A stretch of DNA of 5,636 bases from Lactobacillales bacterium (GTDB taxonomy: Bacteria > Bacillota > Bacilli > Lactobacillales > Vagococcaceae), in contig JAATEZ010000457.1 in assembly GCA_015655485.1 (NCBI GenBank), forward strand, positions 1 through 5,636. Reading direction: 5' to 3'. Position numbers and translations under genes: made by a program. Positions 1 to 4,728 of the stretch are shown one piece after another (within the stretch, counting starts at the first letter, position 1; every line of letters starts with the position of its first letter). The notes beneath the pieces were generated by a model. That model saw nothing but the letters and a program-made list of their open reading frames with translations. It was not told the DNA's origin and ran no database searches.

Positions 1-73
1 ATGCGCTTAGCATCCCCACAGCCATCGTGCCAATCAAGCCTAACATTAAAATCCTTTTGCTACACTTTTTCAT
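1..73 (-). CDS. Secreted lipoprotein, N-terminal fragment (signal peptide only)
   Basis: Only the first 24 codons are in the window; the gene continues past the left edge. The start is ATG at 73, preceded on the minus strand by a GGGGA ribosome-binding motif with a 7-base gap. The visible protein starts MKKCSKR, a basic n-region, and continues with a hydrophobic core (ILMLGLIGTMAVGM) ending in LSA. The next codon begins with T, which is what a Cys codon needs, so LSA-C would be a standard lipobox cleaved by signal peptidase II. I infer an exported, membrane-anchored protein. Its position 58 bases downstream of the sugar isomerase gene, with no terminator between them, suggests co-transcription. 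A sugar-binding lipoprotein of an ABC transporter is a reasonable guess from context, but nothing of the mature protein is visible to confirm it. Confidence 0.72.
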   Translation of the reverse strand, partial: MKKCSKRILMLGLIGTMAVGMLSA

Positions 74-131
74 AAGTAATTCCCCATTCTTTATTTTTTT
101 AAAACCGATCAAATTAGATCCAGATTTATTA

Positions 132-1007
132 TCATTGCCATTTCTGATCGTTTTTTTGAAGAATATCTCTTAATGATTTTGAGGCAACTGCAAAGGTCCG
201 CACTCCTTCTTCCTTGGCCGCACACACAGCAGAGGTCTCATGACTCAATTCCAATTTTTCGAAACCGGGAAAATAAGTCAAATGCGGTTCAATCGATAAA
301 AAGCCAGTATAGCCGCTATCAGACAACTCTTGTAAAACGGTTTCAATTTTTCCGACACCTAATCCGGCGGGACGGACTTCGCCATTATCTAAAGCATCTT
401 TGATATGGACATATTCGATAAACTTTCTTAATTTTTTATAAGCCGCCGGATAAACCTGCTCTTCGCATTGGACAAAATTGGCGGGATCAAAGGCTGCCCT
501 TGCCTTAGGATCGTCCAATGCCTCTAACAATTTCAAACAACGGTCAGCACTATCCCCATAGATTTCTTTTTCATTTTCATGCAGTAAGATAATTTTTTTA
601 CCCGCTAAAACTTCTAAAAAAAGTTTCCATCTTGCGACGACTTTTTCAAAAAATGGGTCCGGATCTTTGCCCACATAAAAACTGAACAGGCGAATGTAAG
701 GACTATTAAAAAATTCGGCGATCTCAACCACATGCCTAAATAGTTCCAAATGCTCTTCAAAAGGATCATTGATGGAGATTTTTCCAATGGGAGAGCCAAT
801 AGAAGATACTTTTATGCCCTCCTGGATAAAGAGACGCTTCACCTCAGCTAATTCAGCGAGCGTGAATTCTGAGATATTTTTCCCATCAATACTCCGCAGC
901 TCAATATGTGAGATTCCATTGTTTTTAAGCACCTCAATTTCTTTTTGAAGATCTGAACTGATTTCATCCGCAAAGGCTGAAATCACAAAATTGTCTTTCA
1001 AGCTCAT
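132..1007 (-). CDS. Sugar phosphate isomerase/epimerase-like TIM-barrel protein
   Basis: The 291-residue product fits the xylose isomerase-like TIM-barrel superfamily (AP endonuclease 2 fold), cytoplasmic enzymes that usually interconvert keto sugars or sugar derivatives using a divalent metal. Visible landmarks are an N-terminal beta strand ending ISAFADEI (9-16), GISHIELR (31-38), the KVSSIGSPIGK strand (66-76), and likely metal ligands Glu144 (LHENE), Asp174 (FDPANF), His201 (VHIKDA) and Glu240 (SIEPH). Their spacing resembles the Glu-Asp-His-Glu set of tagatose/psicose 3-epimerases. The length is normal for the family. The exact substrate cannot be read from sequence, and relatives include inosose dehydratases and hydroxypyruvate isomerases. 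The gene is divergent from an AraC regulator and followed by a lipoprotein gene, suggesting a small inducible sugar-use locus. A GGAGG lies only 3 bases before the ATG; a TTG two codons further in would have 9-base spacing and is an alternative start. Confidence 0.88.
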   Translation of the reverse strand: MSLKDNFVISAFADEISSDLQKEIEVLKNNGISHIELRSIDGKNISEFTLAELAEVKRLFIQEGIKVSSIGSPIGKISINDPFEEHLELFRHVVEIAEFFNSPYIRLFSFYVGKDPDPFFEKVVARWKLFLEVLAGKKIILLHENEKEIYGDSADRCLKLLEALDDPKARAAFDPANFVQCEEQVYPAAYKKLRKFIEYVHIKDALDNGEVRPAGLGVGKIETVLQELSDSGYTGFLSIEPHLTYFPGFEKLELSHETSAVCAAKEEGVRTFAVASKSLRDILQKNDQKWQ

Positions 1008-1010
1008 CTA

Positions 1011-1015
1011 CCTCC
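1011..1015 (-). promoter_or_regulatory. Ribosome binding site of the isomerase gene, tightly spaced
   Basis: On the minus strand a perfect GGAGG is followed by only TAG before the ATG at 1007. Three bases is shorter than the usual 5-9. The third codon, TTG (1001-999), would sit 9 bases from the motif. The ATG is kept as the annotated start, but the TTG could be used instead or as well. The difference is two residues. Confidence 0.7.
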
Positions 1016-1033
1016 GTTTCTCTTGATAACTGT

Positions 1034-1039
1034 ATTATA
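1034..1039 (-). promoter_or_regulatory. -10 element of the isomerase/lipoprotein operon promoter
   Basis: The minus strand reads TATAAT here, a perfect -10 hexamer, placing the transcript start near base 1027 and giving a 5' leader of about 20 bases that includes the GGAGG. The hexamer 17 bases upstream (TTTATT) is a poor -35 match. A promoter with a good -10 and weak -35 is typical of one that needs an activator, which fits the direct repeat immediately upstream. Confidence 0.6.
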
Positions 1040-1062
1040 TTCAACTTCTTTTTTTTAATAAA

Positions 1063-1097
1063 TGTCTAATAATGATGAAAAGTTGTCAAAACGTGAT
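1063..1097. promoter_or_regulatory. Candidate AraC-family operator: 14-bp direct repeat, 21-bp period
   Basis: Two copies of TGTC-N2-A-N3-TGAT-like sequence lie at 1063-1076 (TGTCTAATAATGAT) and 1084-1097 (TGTCAAAACGTGAT), with 10 of 14 positions identical. The 21-bp period is two helical turns, the arrangement AraC-family dimers typically recognise as half-sites on one DNA face. For the isomerase promoter the repeats span about -36 to -70, the place of a classical AraC activator site. For the regulator's own promoter they cover the -35 region, so binding could also give autorepression. The role is inferred from position and repeat geometry. Confidence 0.5.
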
Positions 1098-1102
1098 ATA
1101 AT
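1094..1102 (+). promoter_or_regulatory. Extended -10 promoter of the AraC-family regulator gene
   Basis: TGATATAAT is a TGn-TATAAT extended -10 element. No good -35 is present 17 bases upstream (GATGAA), which extended -10 promoters tolerate. A TTGTCA at 1083-1088 is too close to serve as the -35. The transcript would begin near 1109, just ahead of the AAGGGAG ribosome binding site at 1111-1117, leaving a very short leader. Confidence 0.55.
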
Positions 1103-1125
1103 TTTCAAAAAAGGGAGCTGGATTT

Positions 1126-1977
1126 ATGGGAAACTCACCTTACAAGGCAACTGATATGATTTTTTCCAAGGATTTCGATTTTCATCATCTTTGCAACAGT
1201 GTCCATGAAGTGGAAACGAACTACCATTACCATGATTTTTATGAAATTTTCTTTTTTATTCAAGGAAATGTTGATTTCATTATAGAGGGCAGACAATATA
1301 GCATGCAACCGGGAAATACTCTCTTGATCCATTATCACGATCTCCATCAGGCTGTTTTGAAGCATACTGAATATTATGAAAGATTTTACATCTGGATCGA
1401 TCCAAATTATTTTGAAAAAAATTCAACCGCGAAAACCAGCCTTGATTATTGTTTTCATACCTTTAACGGCAGACGCAGCCGTATGCTGGCCACCTCATTG
1501 GAGGATATCCGGCCCTTTCTCAAAAAGTTCACCCGCCTGCAGGAGGAAGGATTCGGAAAAGACATCCTGATCAACAACTTTGTCCTTGAACTCCTGCTTT
1601 TTCTAAATAAACAATTTATCAGTCAGGAGGAAGATTTGACTTTTTCAAACGTCAGTGAAAATTCATTTATTAGAAGCGTCATTGAACATATCGCGGCCAA
1701 CCTTGACCAGCCCCTCACTGTTGACTCGCTTGCCACAACTTTTTTTGTCAGCAAAGGCCATTTATCGCGGGAATTTAAAAAATTCACAGGATTCACTCTG
1801 CACAATTATGTCTTAAAAAGAAAGCTGCTATATTCCAAGACGCTGCTGATGGATGGAAAAAACTCAAATGAAATTTATGTGAAATGCGGATTCTCCAGCT
1901 ATCCTCACTTCATTAAAACTTTCAAGAAAGAATTCGGGATCACACCTAAAGCTTTTCAAATGCAGGCAAAAAAATAA
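1126..1977 (+). CDS. AraC/XylS-family transcriptional regulator
   Basis: This 283-residue protein has the standard two-domain AraC layout. The N-terminal half is a cupin-type ligand-binding domain with the usual HxH...E pattern (His34, His36, Glu40), GNVDFIIEGRQY at 47-58, PGNTLLI at 62-68 and His74. The C-terminal ~100 residues (from about 180) hold two helix-turn-helix motifs, roughly 198-220 (LATTFFVSKGHLSREFKK) and 247-269. The second ends in the family signature region GFSSYPHF...FGITPKAF (255-278). The ATG at 1126 is preceded by AAGGGAG with 8-base spacing. It is transcribed divergently from the isomerase gene across 118 bp containing a candidate operator, so the isomerase/lipoprotein unit is its most likely target. 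The inducer is probably a sugar or sugar derivative but cannot be determined. No convincing intrinsic terminator follows it on the plus strand. Confidence 0.93.
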   Translation: MGNSPYKATDMIFSKDFDFHHLCNSVHEVETNYHYHDFYEIFFFIQGNVDFIIEGRQYSMQPGNTLLIHYHDLHQAVLKHTEYYERFYIWIDPNYFEKNSTAKTSLDYCFHTFNGRRSRMLATSLEDIRPFLKKFTRLQEEGFGKDILINNFVLELLLFLNKQFISQEEDLTFSNVSENSFIRSVIEHIAANLDQPLTVDSLATTFFVSKGHLSREFKKFTGFTLHNYVLKRKLLYSKTLLMDGKNSNEIYVKCGFSSYPHFIKTFKKEFGITPKAFQMQAKK

Positions 1978-1980
1978 AAC

Positions 1981-2017
1981 AAAAAAAAAGACACAAAAAC
2001 AATCGTTTCAAGTGTCC
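1981..2017 (-). terminator. Intrinsic terminator of the glucitol PTS operon
   Basis: Read on the minus strand, GGACAC (2017-2012) pairs with GTGTC(T) (1994-1989). An internal loop and a second short pairing GAAAC/GTTTT close around a tetraloop-sized turn. The stem is followed directly by nine T residues (1989-1981) and then more T-rich sequence. This is a rho-independent terminator downstream of srlB. On the plus strand the order is reversed (A-run first), so it does not serve the AraC-family gene well. Confidence 0.72.
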
Positions 2018-2063
2018 TCACATTGCTGTCTTTTCAAACCTGTTTCATGCCATTCTGCAGAAA

Positions 2064-2099
2064 TTTCTTTGAAGGGCCAGCTGTTCCTTTCAAAAGAAA
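2064..2099. other. Long imperfect hairpin in the convergent junction
   Basis: TTTCTTTGAAGG (2064-2075) pairs with CCTTTCAAAAGAAA (2086-2099) through about 12 base pairs with two single-base bulges, and a central CC-AGCT-GT part allows further closure. No T-run follows immediately on either strand, so it is not a standard terminator. It may stabilise the 3' end of the srlB message or assist termination from either side. The arm at 2091-2100 could alternatively pair with 2115-2126. Confidence 0.35.
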
Positions 2100-2144
2100 A
2101 ATACCGCTCAATTGTTTTTTCCTTTGGCTCGAAATTACTCAAAC

Positions 2145-2504
2145 CTAGAAAGAAATGGTAATGACCGTTCCTATTGAAACTTGCGGGTATGTTTTTGCTT
2201 CCACATATAAAGTTCCTGGCAATTCTGCCAGTTTTTCTCCATTAAAGTTAATCGAGATATGACCCAAATCACTCAGATTTTTTTGAACTTGATCCCCTAC
2301 AGCTGTTATTTGAAAAGATTGATGATCAAATTGCAGCTTCATACCGCTGGCAATGGTTTGCTCAATCGGAAGAACTTCAATATTGTAACAATAATCTTTC
2401 AACGTGTCCGGCGCATTTTCGCCAAATAAAATCAGTAATTTTTCATTTTCAAAAAGTTTGGCTTCTGCTCCTATTCCTTTAACAGTAGTCTTATAAATTT
2501 CCAT
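2145..2504 (-). CDS. srlB: PTS glucitol/sorbitol-specific EIIA component
   Basis: The 119-residue soluble protein matches the EIIA-Gut family (E. coli SrlB is 123 residues). Family landmarks are ILFGENAPDTLKDYC (25-39), ITAVGD (66-71), NLSDLGHISINF (76-87) and ELPGTLYVE (94-102). It should pass phosphate from HPr to the EIIB domain of SrlE. However, the phosphohistidine of E. coli SrlB (His43, in YCFIH) has no counterpart: here the stretch reads YCYNIEV (38-44), and the only histidines are 61 and 82. His82 lies in the well-kept LGH motif. The gene may use another residue, or the family's active-site assignment may not hold in this branch. The start is the ATG at 2504, with GAGGAT (2513-2508) and a second AAAGGAT just upstream. 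It is last in the operon, separated from srlE by 158 bp, unlike the other tightly joined genes. Confidence 0.9.
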   Translation of the reverse strand: MEIYKTTVKGIGAEAKLFENEKLLILFGENAPDTLKDYCYNIEVLPIEQTIASGMKLQFDHQSFQITAVGDQVQKNLSDLGHISINFNGEKLAELPGTLYVEAKTYPQVSIGTVITISF

Positions 2505-2562
2505 GAGATCCTCATCCTTTATTCTTATAGTTATTCAAAATACTTGTTTCCCCAATAGTTTC

Positions 2563-2627
2563 TGAGAGCCGCAAAGAAAATGAAATGGATTTTCTAAAAA
2601 ATGGATTCCGGATTCTAACGGCTCTCA
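2563..2627 (-). other. Structured RNA element in the srlE-srlB gap
   Basis: A perfect 9-bp inverted repeat, TGAGAGCCG / CGGCTCTCA on the transcript strand (arms 2627-2619 and 2571-2563), encloses 47 bases. Nested inside is a second perfect 7-bp stem, AGAAAAT / ATTTTCT (2595-2589 and 2581-2575), with a 7-base loop. A 9-bp direct repeat (aaatggatt on the plus strand, at 2583-2591 and 2599-2607) lies in the same interval. No T-run follows the outer stem, so it is not an intrinsic terminator. It could be an mRNA processing or stability element that sets EIIA dose relative to the membrane subunits. No promoter with both hexamers was found in the gap. Confidence 0.45.
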
Positions 2628-2662
2628 CCTATTATTGAACTATCTCTGCTTCCCTATACCTT

Positions 2663-3679
2663 TTAACTGTACAACCCAAAACTGGCTAGCCAGGCAATCA
2701 ACACCCGCGGAACCCCATTTAAAAATCTGGAATAGAGTACAGAAGGGACTCCTACTTCAACCGTTTCGGCATCCGCCTCTTCTAATCCTAGTCCAACGGG
2801 AATGAAATCACAAGCATTTTGAGTATTGATAGCAAAAAGAGCAGGTAAAGCCAGCTGCGGCGGGATATTTCCCTTCCCAATCTCCACTCCGATCAAAGTC
2901 CCGATCACTTGTCCAATGACTGCTCCCGGCCCCAATAGCGGTGAGAGAAATGGTAAGGAACAAATGAATCCAATAATGATCAAACCGAAAACATTTCCCG
3001 CTAATGGAGCCATGAATTTGGCAAAAATATCCCCGATCCCCGATCCTTGAATGATCCCAATCAAAAGTGCAACAAAGGCCATAAATGGTAAAATAGTTGT
3101 AATGACCGTCTGAACAGCTTCTCTGGCAGCCTGATTAAATGTAGCTACCACTTTTCCGGCGCCCATGCCAATTCTTGCCACTAAACTTTTATGTGCCACA
3201 GTTTCGGTAATTTTTTTGTCAGTGCTGTATTTGTATTGCTTCTGCTCTTGATCCAGCGGACGTTCAGATTCCTCCGTTTGGGCCGTGCTGTCTGCTTTTT
3301 CCGGCGATACTAAACGGATCTGATCAGGTCCCACAGCAGAAACATAAATTTCTTCATTGATATACTTTGCCAAAGGGCCACTTTTTCCTGTCGGCACAAT
3401 ATTTACTGTGGGAATGCCTTTTTGCGGATAGATACCGCACCTCAAAGTTCCGCCGCAATCGATGATTGCCAAAGCGATCTCTTCATCCGGGATCGAGGTC
3501 TTGAATCCATTGACTGATTCCATTCCAGTCAATGCTTCAATTTTATCCACGATCTCCGGACGTTCCCCGCCGCCAGTAATATAGATGAATTTATGTTTTT
3601 GTTGTGTTGGCGTGATCTTTAACGGCCCGCCGTATCCGCCTGAACCCTTTGTGATTTGAATACTTTTAAATTCTGTCAT
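2663..3679 (-). CDS. srlE: PTS glucitol/sorbitol-specific EIIB component with membrane domain
   Basis: The 338-residue protein has the two-part layout of SrlE/GutE. The N-terminal cytoplasmic EIIB domain (about 1-125) contains GSGGYGGPL (12-20), TGGGERPEIVD (35-45) and the active-site motif IIDCGGTLRCGIYP. Cys75 is the likely phosphocysteine and Cys81 is also kept. A charged, Glu/Gln/Lys-rich linker spans about 126-160. The C-terminal half is membrane-embedded, with hydrophobic spans near 189-212, 230-264 and 323-337 and the family stretches SPLLGPGAVIGQVIG (246-260) and CDFIPVGLGLEEA (290-302). It receives phosphate from EIIA and, with SrlA, imports the hexitol as its 6-phosphate. The ATG at 3679 has AAGGAG (3696-3691) upstream; that site overlaps the stop codon of srlA, implying translational coupling. 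Confidence 0.95.
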   Translation of the reverse strand: MTEFKSIQITKGSGGYGGPLKITPTQQKHKFIYITGGGERPEIVDKIEALTGMESVNGFKTSIPDEEIALAIIDCGGTLRCGIYPQKGIPTVNIVPTGKSGPLAKYINEEIYVSAVGPDQIRLVSPEKADSTAQTEESERPLDQEQKQYKYSTDKKITETVAHKSLVARIGMGAGKVVATFNQAAREAVQTVITTILPFMAFVALLIGIIQGSGIGDIFAKFMAPLAGNVFGLIIIGFICSLPFLSPLLGPGAVIGQVIGTLIGVEIGKGNIPPQLALPALFAINTQNACDFIPVGLGLEEADAETVEVGVPSVLYSRFLNGVPRVLIAWLASFGLYS

Positions 3680-3694
3680 ATTTATTCTCTCTCC

Positions 3695-4246
3695 TTAATT
3701 CACTGATTTAGGTTCTTTACTTAATTTTATTCCCTGTTGTTTTGATACAAATTTGGTCGTGTAGTCCGTGACCACTCCGCCAACGAAATTCATCACTAAA
3801 CCAACCAGCAAATACCGGACAGCTAAATCCATTTGGTTTAATCCAAGTTTGGTTACTCCTTGAGCGATCCCCAGATAAATAAATAACTCTCCAGGATTGA
3901 TATGAGGAAAAACACCGTTACTTGTATGGTTGGCTTGAGCTGTTACCGCGTAAAAACTCGGTTTGTAATATTCAGGTAAAAATCTGCCTAAAGTAAACGA
4001 CATCGGATTGCCCAGCATAAACGTTGCAAGAAAAGGCAAGATCAAATATCTGGTAAAAATGTTTTTTGAAGAGGCTCTGGCTATTTTCGTTACTCGTTCT
4101 TCCCCCAGCATCGCGATGATCGTGTTCATTAAAACCAGAAGCATTAAAACGACGGGCACGATCGTTGTCACCCAACTAATAAAAGTATCTGCACCTGTTT
4201 GAAATAAATTCATAAAACCTTCCGCAAATTTTGTTATATATTTCAT
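3695..4246 (-). CDS. srlA: PTS glucitol/sorbitol-specific EIIC component
   Basis: The 183-residue integral membrane protein matches the SrlA/GutA permease subunit in length and motifs: a hydrophobic span at about 23-47, GEERVTKIA (48-56), LPFLATFMLGNPM (70-82), GRFLPEYYKP (87-96), FPHINPGELF (113-122) and a further span at about 143-162. It forms the translocation path for the hexitol together with the membrane half of SrlE. The ATG at 4246 overlaps the gutM stop by four bases (ATGA) and is preceded by AGGAG (4260-4256) with 9-base spacing. Substrate is stated as sorbitol from family membership; related hexitols are possible. Confidence 0.95.
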   Translation of the reverse strand: MKYITKFAEGFMNLFQTGADTFISWVTTIVPVVLMLLVLMNTIIAMLGEERVTKIARASSKNIFTRYLILPFLATFMLGNPMSFTLGRFLPEYYKPSFYAVTAQANHTSNGVFPHINPGELFIYLGIAQGVTKLGLNQMDLAVRYLLVGLVMNFVGGVVTDYTTKFVSKQQGIKLSKEPKSVN

Positions 4247-4728
4247 TTATCAACACTCCTTTTAAATTTGTTCTGCAAAATAATTTTGGCATAAGTCAAT
4301 TGGATCATGATCTGTGAAAATGGCGCTTTTTTTTCCACAATGGCTTCTCCTTGAGTCACCTTCTTATAAGTTTGAACAGCCTCTTCGATCGTTTGTCTGG
4401 TCGGCTTGTTTTCTTTTTTAACGCAGGCCAAAGTCTCATTTAATTCCGTGATTTTTTGGTTCTTGAAGCCTTCCATTACTTTAAATTTTGCTAAAACAGT
4501 CGTTCCCTGGATCTTTTGCCCTTCCAAAATGATTCCCTCTGAATCAATCGCAAACATGACAATGGTTCCCGCCCTGATTTTTCCTGATTTGCGTCCAATG
4601 ACTACTCTGCCAATTTGTCTCAACTTTCCATATACTTTTGTAAAATGCTTGATCTGAATAAACCCAAACAGACATTGCAAAAGATAAGCACTTACGGCGA
4701 ATATTCCTAAAATATAAATTGCTGGCAT
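4243..4728 (-). CDS. gutM: GutM-family glucitol operon activator
   Basis: The 161-residue product matches the GutM/SrlM family, an accessory activator of glucitol operons in E. coli and lactobacilli. One N-terminal hydrophobic segment (about 4-26) looks like a membrane anchor. It is followed by the conserved core: FTKVYGKLRQIGRVVIGRK (29-47), GTIVMFAID (54-62) and GTTVLAKFKV. It is longer than the ~119-residue E. coli protein because of a basic C-terminal tail. Its biochemical mechanism is not evident from sequence; the segment suggests action at the membrane, possibly through the PTS regulator encoded just upstream. Its ATG shares one base with the gutR stop (TAATG), and AAGGAAGGA (4745-4737) gives a strong ribosome binding site inside gutR. 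The 3' end overlaps srlA by four bases. Confidence 0.9.
   Translation of the reverse strand: MPAIYILGIFAVSAYLLQCLFGFIQIKHFTKVYGKLRQIGRVVIGRKSGKIRAGTIVMFAIDSEGIILEGQKIQGTTVLAKFKVMEGFKNQKITELNETLACVKKENKPTRQTIEEAVQTYKKVTQGEAIVEKKAPFSQIMIQLTYAKIILQNKFKRSVDK

Noticed and set aside
74..131. Terminator between the isomerase and lipoprotein genes
   Set aside because: Only a 4-bp GATC/GATC pairing precedes the T/A-rich run. It is too weak, so the two genes are treated as co-transcribed.
1061..1089. Minus-strand TTGACA (1089-1084) as the -35 of the isomerase promoter
   Set aside because: It is about 44 bp from the good TATAAT at 1039-1034, and the hexamer 17 bp downstream of it (GACATT) is a poor -10.
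1083..1102. TTGTCA (1083-1088) plus TATAAT (1097-1102) as a conventional promoter for the AraC-family gene
   Set aside because: The spacing is only 8 bp. The -10 is better explained as an extended TGn type, and the TTGTCA forms part of the direct repeat.
1999..2011. Catabolite-responsive (cre-like) element around TGAAACGATTG
   Set aside because: Only part of the consensus matches, and the bases are explained by the terminator stem and loop.
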